Under the pieces are notes generated by a model. It was given only the letters and a program-made list of their open reading frames with translations, made no database searches and was not told the DNA's origin. The position numbers and the translations under genes were made by a program. From Methanolobus vulcani (GTDB lineage: Archaea; Halobacteriota; Methanosarcinia; Methanosarcinales; Methanosarcinaceae), in NCBI RefSeq assembly GCF_006546655.1, contig NZ_VIAQ01000008.1:124001-188000 (forward strand): a stretch of 64,000 nt of DNA, given 5' to 3'. Shown piece after piece: positions 25,477-35,206 of this stretch (position 1 is the stretch's first letter; each line of letters starts with the position of its first letter).

Positions 25477-25671
25477 ATAATTCCCCCTAATTCAGTTTTT
25501 TAGTAAGTATTCAAATTATTGAGTTTTATCTATATCAAATTACTCCATAACTTTTATTAATAAATAATAAACATGCTAAAATTAAAAAAATGAGTCTATT
25601 AATGACTCTACATTAAAAAAGAGAGCCAGAGGAGTACTTCAAAACTCAGGAAATGAAAAACAGGATTTATA
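25477..25671. other. AT-rich intergenic region
   Basis: Holds the promoter of the surface protein gene (AT-rich stretch near 25545-25570) and the 3' end of the polysaccharide cluster. No gene seen. Confidence 0.4.
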
Positions 25672-25884
25672 TTATTTTAATTTTAATGACCACGAATTTC
25701 CATTTTTGGCCATGCAAATCTTGTCTTCTCTTGAAAGCCATCCAATGGCCATGAATGCAATCTGCTGGTCGTATCCATTTTCCTTGAGATGGCTTTTCAG
25801 GTTTGCCATATTTGATTCCCCGTTCTCAAGCAGCCTGTAAACATAACCTGCTGCCTCACCTATATTTAAACACATTTCGTCCAT
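25672..25884 (-). CDS. small winged-helix protein (DUF2582 type)
   Basis: 70-residue protein that is almost entirely a single winged-helix domain, of the DUF2582 kind, with a recognition-helix region NMANLKSHLKENGY and the wing near the C terminus. Such proteins bind DNA or act as small adaptors; no target is known. It begins 9 bases after the GT4 gene stop and is probably the last member of the polysaccharide operon, where it might provide feedback control. Confidence 0.7.
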   Translation of the reverse strand: MDEMCLNIGEAAGYVYRLLENGESNMANLKSHLKENGYDQQIAFMAIGWLSREDKICMAKNGNSWSLKLK

Positions 25885-25893
25885 AATATCACT

Positions 25894-27063
25894 TCATTCA
25901 ATTTTGTTATAAACATCAACCGTGTTTCTTGCAATGGTATCCCAGCTGAATTTTGTCTTAACAAGTTTCTTTCCGTTGGAAGCCATGCCGGGTGTTCTTG
26001 AATCCAGACCGTCAAGGGCATAATTTATTCCCCATGCAATGGATTCAGGATTTCTATAACTCAGGACACCATTCTGGAAATTGTCTACTATATTCACTGC
26101 GTCCGTTGCAACCACTGCTTTTGTTGCATCCCATGATTCGAGTACTACTATTCCAAAAGGTTCGTTCCTGCTCGGGACGCAGGTCATGTCGCATGCATTC
26201 GTCCAGTCTTTGAGAACATCATCGGATGAATAACCCAGGAAATGACATGAATTACCAATATTCAGGTCATTTGCAAGGTTCTGGCAATATGGTCTCATCT
26301 CGCCCTCACCTATGAATACAAAATGAGCTCCCCAGTTGTTTCCATCCAGCACTTTAGGGATAGCTCTAACCAGCATGTCAGGTCCTTTCTGGTAATGCAT
26401 CCTGCCTGTAAAAAGTACAACCGGTGCATAAGGGTGGATTCCATAATCTTTCTTTATAGAGCCGGCATCAACATCTTTTTCCATTTTGCCAGGAGAGATG
26501 CCATTTGGTATAATTGATATTTTGTAATCAGGGATACTGTAGAGATCCTGAACTTCTTTTTTGAAATTATCTGAAGTGATGATAACCTGTGAACTCTCAT
26601 AACCTCCCAGCCATTCTCTGTGTGAAACTTCATTGGCCGTAGGAGAGTAAACGTGAGCATTTCCATTTCGTCCCCACTCAGTGCTATGGTACGTCATTAC
26701 GTACTGTTTTCCAAGCTCATATTTGATACGGTTCAGTACATTGATCGGATGCCAGTCATGCCCGTGGATTATATCAAAATCCCCAAATTCTTTTGATACC
26801 TGAATGAAGCGCGAATACATTGCATCGCACATCTTGTTCATCTGGGCCAGTATATCCCCGGATTCATCAAAACGACATCTCTGGTAATGAACACCATTTA
26901 TTTCATCGTAATCCCGATACCAAGCACTACGTGTAAAGATATGTACTTCATGCCCGAGTTTAGCAAGTTGCTCTGATAACTCTGTCACATGGGGTGCCAG
27001 TCCACCGACTTTTGCCGAATGGAGACTCTCCCATGAGAACATCGCAATTCTCATTGATTCCAT
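25894..27063 (-). CDS. GT4-family glycosyltransferase, glycogen synthase-like (copy 1)
   Basis: 389-residue enzyme with two Rossmann domains. The N-terminal part has the glucan-synthase-like GGLAPHVTELSEQLAKLGH. The C-terminal nucleotide-sugar site includes LFTGRMHYQKGPD and the E-x7-E motif EPFGIVVLE. It probably transfers glucose from ADP- or UDP-glucose onto alpha-glucan. The start is taken at ATG 27063; a GTG nine bases upstream and an ATG nine bases downstream are also in frame. A close paralogue lies at the other end of the cluster (37057-38238). It is followed by the wHTH gene. Confidence 0.85.
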   Translation of the reverse strand: MESMRIAMFSWESLHSAKVGGLAPHVTELSEQLAKLGHEVHIFTRSAWYRDYDEINGVHYQRCRFDESGDILAQMNKMCDAMYSRFIQVSKEFGDFDIIHGHDWHPINVLNRIKYELGKQYVMTYHSTEWGRNGNAHVYSPTANEVSHREWLGGYESSQVIITSDNFKKEVQDLYSIPDYKISIIPNGISPGKMEKDVDAGSIKKDYGIHPYAPVVLFTGRMHYQKGPDMLVRAIPKVLDGNNWGAHFVFIGEGEMRPYCQNLANDLNIGNSCHFLGYSSDDVLKDWTNACDMTCVPSRNEPFGIVVLESWDATKAVVATDAVNIVDNFQNGVLSYRNPESIAWGINYALDGLDSRTPGMASNGKKLVKTKFSWDTIARNTVDVYNKIE

Positions 27064-27163
27064 TATTCCCACACACTCTTTGTAATTAAACCCAAAATTA
27101 CGTATTAAAATGAATTTAAACTCTCTTAAAGATTGCGTGTGAAATACGCCCGGTAATATATTA

Positions 27164-29122
27164 CTACTTATCCGCTATTATATTTTCAGCATAACAACGC
27201 ATGATCTCAGCTATGCTCCAGGCCTGTGAAACACAGCCATTGGGTTTATGAGGCCAGTCACCGTCAAATACCTCGGATATGCTGCCAATACACGCTTTGT
27301 CCAGATGCTCTTCAATTCCCATCAGCAGACTTCTAAGTTTATCCTTAGTTTCTGCTTTATCACTATAGACTTTTGAATATGCAGTGATATAAGGTCCAAG
27401 CAGCCATGGCCAGACGGTACCATTATGGTAAGCTGCATCCCTTTCCTCAGTATTTCCCCTGTAAAATCCTATGTACTTGCTATCAACAGGTGAAAGTGTT
27501 CGCAGTCCGTAAGGGGTAAGCAGTTCTTCAGCAATTATGTCAACAATTCCTTTTTCAATTTCATGTGGTAGCATTGTATGGGTAAGGGATACAGCAAACA
27601 CCTGATTAGGTCTTATGGAAGCATCTTTCCAATCTTCACCATTACCTGAAATGCAGTCATAAAGACAGTTTCTTTCAGGGTTATGGAATTTCTCCCTGAA
27701 GCTTTTAGCCGTTATTTCAGCAGTTTTTCTAAGAACTGATACATCCTTTCCAAGTTTTGCCCCTATCTCGGCAGCATAAATAAGCGCATTGTACCAGAGG
27801 GCAGTGATCTCACAGGCTTTTCCTCTTCTTGGAGTTATTTCCCAGGTTCCTATTTTTGCATCCATCCATGTGAGCTGTCCTTCATGTTCTATCAGTCCGT
27901 CATCATCCATTCTGATACCGTAGTCAGCTCCGTTGCTATAGTTATTCACAATTTCAATGATAGTCGGCCAGATTTTCTCAATAAATGTAAGGTCACCGGT
28001 ATAATCCAGATATCTGCCTGCGGCGTGCACAAACCAAAGGGAAGCATCCACTGTATTATAAACAGGTGAATCCACAGGATTCTCAGGGAAAAGATTGGGT
28101 ATGAGTCCGTTTCTGCAACTGGCTGCAAATGTAGAGAGCACCGATCTTGCATCATCAAATCTTCCGGTTACAAGTGTCAGTCCAGGTAATGATATCATGG
28201 TGTCCCGTCCCCAGTCACCGAACCAGTGATAACCTGCGATGACAGACCTGGCACCTGTGCTCTTTCTGTTAACAATAAAAGAGTCACCTGCAACCATCAG
28301 TCTCTGCAAAAACACATCATTTCCGGATTTTGATGCTGCAATGCCCCGAATCCTTTTTTCTTCCCTGCTGATAAATTCATCAATTGTCTGAAGGTCTGTT
28401 TTTTCCCATTTCTCCGCGGATTCAGTGCTTGCAAGCACAAAAAATGAGCATTGTTCGTCACTTATTTCAAGTTTAAAATATCCTGGATTAAAATTATCCT
28501 CGCGGTAAGGATACCCTCTTGAAAGTTCAACCTCATATTCAAAATCATAATACCAGTGTTCATCTGCATGATATAGCGTGTTTGAGAAAAGACAGAATTG
28601 CAGATTATCAGTCTTAATTAAAGTGCTATACTCTTCTGTTTCCTGTAAAAAGGCGATGTCAGAAGCTTTAGTAAGATGATGGATTGACCTGTTGTTGATC
28701 AGGGGAAGTATTTTCAGGAAAGCTTTCCTTTTTCCAGGATTCTCAATGTCATATTTTACGATGGTAGTGTTCTCGCCATTTACCATCAAAATTCGCTTCT
28801 TGATTATCAACCCGCCAGCATTGTAGAGAAACTCCGGCAGAGGTTCTGTGCTGAAGTTTTTCAGGTATTTGTTTCCATTTGGATGCACTGCGCCCGGATA
28901 CTTATGAACAGCGAGTTTGTGAACACCATTTTCTGTATATAATTCCTCATCAAGGGAAGAAAGTAAGACCATTCTCTCCACAGGTGGATTCATGGAAGCA
29001 ACCAGCAGCCCGTGGTACTTTCGGGTATTAGCTCCTATTAAAGTGGAAGATGCGTATCCTCCAAGGCCGTTAGTTATCAGCCATTCCTTTGCTGTCCCTT
29101 CATGATAATCTGAATATATCAT
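27164..29122 (-). CDS. amylo-alpha-1,6-glucosidase (archaeal/bacterial glycogen debranching enzyme)
   Basis: 652-residue enzyme. The N-terminal sugar-binding domain (about 1-250) starts with the family's EWLITNGLGGYASST. The C-terminal (alpha/alpha)6 catalytic domain (about 280-640, GH133 type) has GYHWFGDWGRDT and NTVDASLWF. It removes 1,6-linked glucosyl stubs of glycogen in the cytoplasm. The ATG at 29122, with GGAAG five bases upstream, is a better start than the TTG at 29182. It overlaps the end of the GH15 gene by 23 bases, indicating coupling. Confidence 0.9.
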   Translation of the reverse strand: MIYSDYHEGTAKEWLITNGLGGYASSTLIGANTRKYHGLLVASMNPPVERMVLLSSLDEELYTENGVHKLAVHKYPGAVHPNGNKYLKNFSTEPLPEFLYNAGGLIIKKRILMVNGENTTIVKYDIENPGKRKAFLKILPLINNRSIHHLTKASDIAFLQETEEYSTLIKTDNLQFCLFSNTLYHADEHWYYDFEYEVELSRGYPYREDNFNPGYFKLEISDEQCSFFVLASTESAEKWEKTDLQTIDEFISREEKRIRGIAASKSGNDVFLQRLMVAGDSFIVNRKSTGARSVIAGYHWFGDWGRDTMISLPGLTLVTGRFDDARSVLSTFAASCRNGLIPNLFPENPVDSPVYNTVDASLWFVHAAGRYLDYTGDLTFIEKIWPTIIEIVNNYSNGADYGIRMDDDGLIEHEGQLTWMDAKIGTWEITPRRGKACEITALWYNALIYAAEIGAKLGKDVSVLRKTAEITAKSFREKFHNPERNCLYDCISGNGEDWKDASIRPNQVFAVSLTHTMLPHEIEKGIVDIIAEELLTPYGLRTLSPVDSKYIGFYRGNTEERDAAYHNGTVWPWLLGPYITAYSKVYSDKAETKDKLRSLLMGIEEHLDKACIGSISEVFDGDWPHKPNGCVSQAWSIAEIMRCYAENIIADK

Positions 29123-31118
29123 GTGAACTTCCGGTATGCTCCATTTCCTTTGAGCTGTTGAGTTTTCTTTGTATCTCGTCAAGCAAGAGGATATTGTCCA
29201 TCATAAGTGCGCAGCTCCAGGACAGGGGGATTGCCCATGCAGGACTACCTGTATACTTGTTCACCTGTTCTGGCAGCATTCCGGCACCAGTTCTTCCTTT
29301 GAGTGACCACTGGATGTATTTAAGTGCATCATGAGTAAGTTTTCTATGTTCTTTATTCTCAGTATCCCCATCATAAGGATCAATATCCGATGCCATTTCA
29401 AGCATTGCCTTTGAAAGCCAGAGGGTTGTTACTATCCATGGGTTACCCTCTATGTAATTATCATCCACGTATCGCTTAATTCCAAAATGATCATTTACCG
29501 GAACTCTTAGATGCTTCTCTATATTTTCCATGATGGATTTTATCATCTCTTTTTCTTTTGGAATTTCAGGTGATAGCATTCCAAAAGGAACAAAAGTACC
29601 TATGATACTTGCATCAATGGCAGTATCAAGCTGTCCATTGGTTATCCCTCTTGCGAAATATTCATCATCAAGCCAGAATCTGTCAATAGTAGTTTTCTTA
29701 ATTAACTCAGCTCTTTCTGTCCATCTGTCAGCAAGTCCTCTTTCATTATAGTCTATTGCTATATTTGCGGCGCTAAGAAGTCCTGCGTAAATTGCAGCAT
29801 TGGTATAGGTAAAAACACCCGTATGTGTTTCCCAGAGGCCGATGCATGGATCATGCATTCCTTCAGCAGTTCTTCTCATAAGATATTCGGCAGCATTTAG
29901 CACGGTAGCCCAGATACTTTCCAGAAACTCATCTTTTATAGGATGCTGAAGTGTGCGGTAATACTGGTCCATTGCAAATATGGTGCTGCCGGTTTCATCT
30001 ATCTGTGTTGAAAAACTGAAATTTCCCCAGGAGGGTGCTTTATTTCCATCCAGCCAGTAACGCTGGAACCACGAACCGTCATGCATCTGTGTTGCTTTAC
30101 ACCATTTAAAAAAGCGTGAGCAATATTCGGGATATCCCGCTTCCAGCAGAGATGTGACTATTTCCGCACTGTCCCTGTTCCAGCAGTAACCATAACCTCC
30201 GCTCATTTCAAATTCATGATCGAATTCCGGAGCTGCTACAAAAGATCCTCTGCCGGGGTCGTTGAGAATGGTCAATGTTAGTAATGAACGGTTAAATGTC
30301 ATTTGCATCTCAAGTTTGAATTTTTCAAAACCAAGATAGTCAGGCAGTTCAAGCAATTTTTTTCTTGAAAGCCATTTGATCCATTTTTCCTGAGTTTCAT
30401 TGTAAATGTCCTCGAAATTTTTTTTCTGTACCTGCCTCATTTTTCGGTACAAAGTGTTTCTTCTCGAAGCCGCACCAATAAAAACCGTAAATTCAGCAGG
30501 TTTTTCGACATCAATGTTCAGGTCCCAGCCGATGGCACAGTTAAGGTTACCTATATCTTCATGTTTCTTCTGGAGTTTTCCGTCTTCCATGTCGAACTTG
30601 GCATTTGTCCACCATATTGTGTCCATTGCCTTTCCGATCTGCCATTCTTTAAATATCGGGTCTGAGCTGATTCCTATATAGTGACTTTTCCAGTACTGCG
30701 CAAGCAGTCCTGAATCATAATCACAGAATGCCGAATTCTTCTTTTTTATTTCTCCAACCTGAAGATTGGAGTAGTAGAAGAATTTCCCGTTGAAGCTTCT
30801 CTGGGAAGTAATCCTGTATTTCCGCACAAGAACCGGTAATGAAGGATGAACAAAATCCAGTATGTCCATCTGGAGTCCATTGTGGTTTTTCATTTCAGTG
30901 CTTACAATATTGGTATTCTCTATGTATTTCTGGTCAGAAACCCATTCGCGTGCATTGGACCATATCAGTTCTTTTCCATCATGTATGCAGGCCTGTGATT
31001 CTTCTACATGCTGGGCGAAGTCTCTGCCCGGATAATAAAATCCAAAAATCTCTCCCTTTTTTCCCATGGTGACAAGCAATCTGTCATTCCCGAGGATCGC
31101 ATTGGGTTGCCGTATCAA
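29100..31118 (-). CDS. GH15-family glucoamylase-like glycoside hydrolase
   Basis: 672-residue cytoplasmic enzyme. An N-terminal beta-sandwich (about 1-250) precedes an (alpha/alpha)6-barrel with the GH15 signatures GYGYCWNRDSAE and, further on, GLWETHTG carrying the expected general acid. GH15 enzymes release glucose from non-reducing ends of alpha-glucans, or act on trehalose. The TTG start at 31118 overlaps the stop of the V4R gene (TTGA) and is preceded by AGGGGAG, a convincing ribosome binding site. Together with debranching and GH57 enzymes it would complete intracellular glycogen breakdown. Confidence 0.87.
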   Translation of the reverse strand: MIRQPNAILGNDRLLVTMGKKGEIFGFYYPGRDFAQHVEESQACIHDGKELIWSNAREWVSDQKYIENTNIVSTEMKNHNGLQMDILDFVHPSLPVLVRKYRITSQRSFNGKFFYYSNLQVGEIKKKNSAFCDYDSGLLAQYWKSHYIGISSDPIFKEWQIGKAMDTIWWTNAKFDMEDGKLQKKHEDIGNLNCAIGWDLNIDVEKPAEFTVFIGAASRRNTLYRKMRQVQKKNFEDIYNETQEKWIKWLSRKKLLELPDYLGFEKFKLEMQMTFNRSLLTLTILNDPGRGSFVAAPEFDHEFEMSGGYGYCWNRDSAEIVTSLLEAGYPEYCSRFFKWCKATQMHDGSWFQRYWLDGNKAPSWGNFSFSTQIDETGSTIFAMDQYYRTLQHPIKDEFLESIWATVLNAAEYLMRRTAEGMHDPCIGLWETHTGVFTYTNAAIYAGLLSAANIAIDYNERGLADRWTERAELIKKTTIDRFWLDDEYFARGITNGQLDTAIDASIIGTFVPFGMLSPEIPKEKEMIKSIMENIEKHLRVPVNDHFGIKRYVDDNYIEGNPWIVTTLWLSKAMLEMASDIDPYDGDTENKEHRKLTHDALKYIQWSLKGRTGAGMLPEQVNKYTGSPAWAIPLSWSCALMMDNILLLDEIQRKLNSSKEMEHTGSSHDIFRLS

Positions 31119-31924
31119 TGTAATTCTCCCCTGAGTACGTGCTCAATCTTAACACCTGAGGGAGCAGGTGATATTACATGTTCACAGACTCCATCTCCCA
31201 TACTTTTACATCTGGATTCACGCACCTGCACTGTCTTTTTAAGGCATTCAGATATGTATCCAGCAAGGAATGCACTCATATATGCGCATACGGGAACATC
31301 ACTTTCTCCAAATTCCTCTGCAAGGAACGAATCAATCACCCGCACATTTCCACTAAGTTCGAAAACATTGATCTCATATTCTATTTTTCCCCATCCTGCA
31401 GCCATGAATAGTTCACCCAGAAGATCAAGGAAATTGTCATCATTCATTTCTGCCATATCCTGCATATATCTGGCAGCTCCTGCTCCATTTCTAAGCCCGA
31501 TAATGGTAATCAGCCCTTCCGATTGGGGAACATGCTCGTTCATAATGTTGATAATATCCACAAAAGTCTTTGCTCTTATAAGGACCGCTCTATCGCCCAA
31601 AATTTTCAGGGGGAAATCCACTGACTGAATTGCCCGGTTCTTTGAATAACCCCATTTGACCGAGTGCACAACATCCATATTTTCAAGCTCTTCTGCAATA
31701 CTATCAATGTCTCTTCCTTTTTCAGCTTCGGTAAACATGACATATTTACCCTTTGTCGGGTCTTCCGAACTATCAAGGTATGCAAACCTGATATCAAGTC
31801 CTTTCTCTGCAAAAAAAGAAGTAATATCGGCTTCAGATTGTAATGTGTTCTCATACGCAATTTTAAACCAGACTACATCTGCTTCCTTATTCACTCTTGA
31901 GAACATGTAAAGATCTCTTACCAT
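31115..31924 (-). CDS. V4R-domain protein (4-vinyl reductase fold), possible ligand sensor
   Basis: 269-residue soluble protein. An N-terminal alpha/beta part (about 1-90) is followed by a V4R domain (about 95-262), including the Cys/Gly-rich end SRCKSMGDGVCEHV. V4R domains bind small hydrophobic or phosphorylated ligands and are often fused to regulators. Methanogen members are mostly uncharacterised. It is translationally coupled to GH15 and lies 41 bases after GH57, so it is probably a sensor or adaptor of carbohydrate metabolism. No DNA-binding motif is visible. Confidence 0.72.
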   Translation of the reverse strand: MVRDLYMFSRVNKEADVVWFKIAYENTLQSEADITSFFAEKGLDIRFAYLDSSEDPTKGKYVMFTEAEKGRDIDSIAEELENMDVVHSVKWGYSKNRAIQSVDFPLKILGDRAVLIRAKTFVDIINIMNEHVPQSEGLITIIGLRNGAGAARYMQDMAEMNDDNFLDLLGELFMAAGWGKIEYEINVFELSGNVRVIDSFLAEEFGESDVPVCAYMSAFLAGYISECLKKTVQVRESRCKSMGDGVCEHVISPAPSGVKIEHVLRGELH

Positions 31925-31965
31925 ACATAAACTCCCAATGAATTATATGACATTACACAATATTA

Positions 31966-33162
31966 TTATGCTGGTGGATTCAGGCTTCTGAACACCTGAG
32001 ACTTGAAATCATTAAGAGCTGCCATAAAGTTTACTGCTGCGTCGTATGGTGATTCGTGAATGCTGAAATATGAATGCACATCTCCATCACCAAGCCACTT
32101 TGTGCTCATATAGTAATAGTGGTCGGATGTAAGCATATGTTTCCATATCCTTAGAAGCTCAGGGTCCTTTGTTTTCCTGACATAGGGTTCAAGTAATTTC
32201 ATTTCCTCAAAACAGCGGCGTTGCATATCATTACCCAGCCAGGCGCTGGTATCTCTTTCAATATCTGCCCATGAGATCGTGGAAAAGTCACCTATGTCTA
32301 TTTCTCCCACGGGTTTGTATGCATCTATGGTCTCTGATGGAGTAAGGAAGCGCATTCCTCTGTCTCTTACTTCTCCCGGTAAAGCCTTTAGGAACTCAAA
32401 TATTCCGGTGTCTTCCCACTGGTGCTCACCGAATGTTTCGTAATCCATGAAAATGTTTAGTGTTTCCCCATGGTTCCAGGAAGCCCAGTCTGCCCATTTG
32501 TTTGCTGTTAATGGATATTCTTCCCACCATCTTGATGAGAAACGATAGCCGATATCATCACTGAGTTTATAGTTACGCATAAGGACTGCAATGTCTGAAT
32601 ATCTTGCCTTGTAGACATGATCAGGTGACCTTCCGTGGAGTATACTCTCAATACCTTCTGTCAGTATGGCATCATATCCCATCTTTGCGGCAAAGTGTGC
32701 AACACTGTTGTTGTAGAGCATCTCGGTGTTCCTGAATACTCTTGGTGTCACACCAAGAAGTTCTGATATGAGATCACGATGCTCCTTCACCTCATCCATG
32801 AACTCATCCTTTGATTCGAAAAGTGATGCAAGGGAATGGTAACATGTTTCGTCAATGAATTCAATGCACCCGGTCTCAGCAAGGTCCCTGAATGTGTCAA
32901 GGACATCTTCTCCCCATTCCATGCATTGTTCAAGCAGGGTTCCTGTGACAGACATACTTGCCCTGAAATAACCATCAGTATTGTCAACAAGTTCAAGCAG
33001 TGTCCTGTTTGCAGGAAGGTAGCATTTGCCTGCGACCTTGTGGAAAATTTCTTTGTTGGCAACTTCATCAAAATAGCGGTCAAATCCCTGTCTGTGGTCA
33101 GGCCAGAACCACCGCAGTCTGTATGGCTGGTGAACCTCAAAGAAAGGACAGATGGAATTCAT
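31966..33162 (-). CDS. GH57-family alpha-amylase/glucanotransferase
   Basis: 398-residue glycoside hydrolase with a complete GH57 motif set: region 1 VHQPYRL (His11), region 3 FRNTEMLY (nucleophile Glu147), and region 4 MDYETFGEHQW (acid/base Asp240). The family includes intracellular alpha-amylases and 4-alpha-glucanotransferases that work on glycogen or maltodextrin with retention of configuration. The start overlaps the stop of the next upstream gene, a degenerate GH57 paralogue, by 4 bases. Confidence 0.9.
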   Translation of the reverse strand: MNSICPFFEVHQPYRLRWFWPDHRQGFDRYFDEVANKEIFHKVAGKCYLPANRTLLELVDNTDGYFRASMSVTGTLLEQCMEWGEDVLDTFRDLAETGCIEFIDETCYHSLASLFESKDEFMDEVKEHRDLISELLGVTPRVFRNTEMLYNNSVAHFAAKMGYDAILTEGIESILHGRSPDHVYKARYSDIAVLMRNYKLSDDIGYRFSSRWWEEYPLTANKWADWASWNHGETLNIFMDYETFGEHQWEDTGIFEFLKALPGEVRDRGMRFLTPSETIDAYKPVGEIDIGDFSTISWADIERDTSAWLGNDMQRRCFEEMKLLEPYVRKTKDPELLRIWKHMLTSDHYYYMSTKWLGDGDVHSYFSIHESPYDAAVNFMAALNDFKSQVFRSLNPPA

Positions 33163-34337
33163 TCTGCAGCCTCCTTTTTCCCGGCAGATTTACTCTCTGC
33201 AGCTTCAGTTGCTTCTGTTATAATTATTGCCCGCTCAATATCTGAAAGTATGGACAGGTCATTCACTGCTCTTTCATATCCCAGTCTCCTTTCTTCTGAG
33301 TTCATTTCCAGGAAAACCTCGCTCTGCTGCAAGTAACGGAATATTCTCATGACCTCTGCTTTTTTCTCATTGTCTTCAAGTTTTCCAAGCATTTCAGCTA
33401 TGTCTACAAGTTCATGAATGAACAGGTGTTGTGCATGATTTCCAAGCAGGTTGTGCATTCCATAGCGTGCTGTCATCTTTGACTTAAGGGAGGGAAGTTC
33501 TTTTCTTTTGAAAAGTTCGACAGCCTCTTCAGCTAAGAGCATTTTCACACCATGTTTTTTCAGGCATATTGGCAGTTCATGAAGTAATTCAAGTATTCCT
33601 TCATTGTTCTGAAGGTGAGTGTTGATTGAATCATATTTTATGTAAAGTGTAATGACATCACCTTCCATGCTTGCTATCCATGATGCGAATTTGTCAGCTA
33701 TCAATGGATATCCTGTCCACCTTTTGTCTGAGAATTTGATCTCCAGGTCCTCGCTCAGGTTTATATGTCGCAGAAGTGTCGGTACTTCATTATCATAAAC
33801 ATGTACGGGGTCATATCCATTCGTGATGTTCTGTGAACCCTCGGAAATAAAGCACTTGAATCCCATTTCATGGATGGTTTTCATTATCTTCTTATCAAAA
33901 AGAAGTTCGGTATTCACAAAGGTTTCAGGTTCAGTTCCAAAAACATCCCTGATAATCTTTACATCCATTTCTATCTGTTTTTTGAATTCAGTCAGGTCTG
34001 GAAACAGACATGATATGGAGTGATAATAAGGTGAAGCTGCAAATGAGATATTGTCGCTTCCAAGTTTTTTGAATCCATCTATTATCTCAGGTGACCATTT
34101 GCATTGTTCAAGGAAAACACCGGATATATCCAGAGTGTATTTACCTCCATTTTCGATAGACTTAGCCAGCGCCTCATTAAGTGTTTCAATGTTTGCTGCA
34201 AATTTTGTGAAGTTATGGAATGCTTTTTCCATATCAAAGTATTTTTCAATATGGATTTCTCCGTATCCTTCCCCTGGCCAGTACCAGCGTAGTGGCAAAG
34301 GTAGATGTACTTCAAAACAAACGCATACAGCTTTCAT
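33159..34337 (-). CDS. GH57-like paralogue lacking the catalytic acid (probable pseudoenzyme)
   Basis: 392-residue protein colinear with the downstream GH57 enzyme. The nucleophile region is kept (VNTELLF, Glu144). Region 1 reads VHLPLPL instead of HQP, and region 4 reads IKYDSINTHLQ where the active copy has MDYETFGEHQW. The acid/base Asp240 is therefore Lys234, and the Gly/Glu of the motif are lost. Classical hydrolysis is unlikely. It may bind glucan or regulate or pair with the intact enzyme, with which it is translationally coupled. It also overlaps the MscS gene end by 4 bases. The Lys/Glu-rich C terminus is an extra tail. Confidence 0.82.
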   Translation of the reverse strand: MKAVCVCFEVHLPLPLRWYWPGEGYGEIHIEKYFDMEKAFHNFTKFAANIETLNEALAKSIENGGKYTLDISGVFLEQCKWSPEIIDGFKKLGSDNISFAASPYYHSISCLFPDLTEFKKQIEMDVKIIRDVFGTEPETFVNTELLFDKKIMKTIHEMGFKCFISEGSQNITNGYDPVHVYDNEVPTLLRHINLSEDLEIKFSDKRWTGYPLIADKFASWIASMEGDVITLYIKYDSINTHLQNNEGILELLHELPICLKKHGVKMLLAEEAVELFKRKELPSLKSKMTARYGMHNLLGNHAQHLFIHELVDIAEMLGKLEDNEKKAEVMRIFRYLQQSEVFLEMNSEERRLGYERAVNDLSILSDIERAIIITEATEAAESKSAGKKEAAE

Positions 34338-35206
34338 TGTTCATCATATCCTGTTTCTGAAATATCTGACATCTTTCTGGTGTTCAGTTCACTGGCAAAC
34401 CATACTGTTCTTTGTGGGAAGGCAATTTCGATACCATTCTCTTCAAGTGTTTTTTTGATAACCCATAGAAGTCTGGTTTTCATATCGTACCATTGTGTTG
34501 CAGGTGCCCATATCCTGACAATAATGTTGACAGCGTTATCTCCCAGTGTGTCTACAAAAATGCTTGGTTCGGGGTTGACAAGTGCAAAAGGTTCCTTCTC
34601 AATTATGTCCCTGATGATTTTTATGGCTTCATCGGCACTATCGCTGTATCTGATTCCCACCACATATTCAAACCTTCTTGCAAGATTTGCAACATAATTT
34701 GTGATGCTGGTGGTAAAAACAGTTTCATTTGGAAGTCTGATAAATAGGCCATCATAGGTGCGGATTATAGTGGAAATTATCTTTATATCTTCAACAAAAC
34801 CCAGCTTATTATCGATATTTACCTGATCGCCGATCTTAATGGGTCGTTCTACCATGAGGAAAACACCTGAGATTAAATTCCCCATAATACTCTGGCTGGC
34901 AAAACCAAGAACAATACCAACAACTCCTCCTGCAACAAGAAGACCTGAGGTATCAATCTGGAGATATGGGAAAATAACTCCTACTATCGAAATAACAATT
35001 GCTCCATAATAAATGGACTTAATAAGGATATTCAGGTGTTCCTTGTCCATTTTGTCCTTAAGAGCCCTCTGTAAATAGATCGTTATGCCTTTTGCCAGTA
35101 ATATTGTAAAGAAAAGAATAGCAATTACAGTTGTTATCTGAAGCAGCGGATCAGAGAGTGCTGGCATATATGACGTAATTGTGCTGTTGGTATTGCTGTT
35201 ATTCAT
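34334..35206 (-). CDS. MscS-family mechanosensitive channel
   Basis: 290-residue membrane protein. Three membrane segments are at about residues 12-120, with the pore-lining helix rich in Gly/Ala (GVVGIVLGFASQSIMGNLISG). The cytoplasmic MscS domain (about 125-275) has PIKIGDQVNID and IRLPNE. It opens on membrane tension and releases solutes on hypo-osmotic shock. Translation is coupled at both ends (4-base overlaps with DUF432 and the GH57-like gene), which is unusual for a channel within a carbohydrate cluster. Confidence 0.9.
   Translation of the reverse strand: MNNSNTNSTITSYMPALSDPLLQITTVIAILFFTILLAKGITIYLQRALKDKMDKEHLNILIKSIYYGAIVISIVGVIFPYLQIDTSGLLVAGGVVGIVLGFASQSIMGNLISGVFLMVERPIKIGDQVNIDNKLGFVEDIKIISTIIRTYDGLFIRLPNETVFTTSITNYVANLARRFEYVVGIRYSDSADEAIKIIRDIIEKEPFALVNPEPSIFVDTLGDNAVNIIVRIWAPATQWYDMKTRLLWVIKKTLEENGIEIAFPQRTVWFASELNTRKMSDISETGYDEQ

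Noticed and set aside
31008-31628. 206-codon plus-strand frame opposite GH15 and V4R genes
   Set aside because: It is fully antisense to two well-supported genes, has no ribosome binding site and no recognisable motifs.
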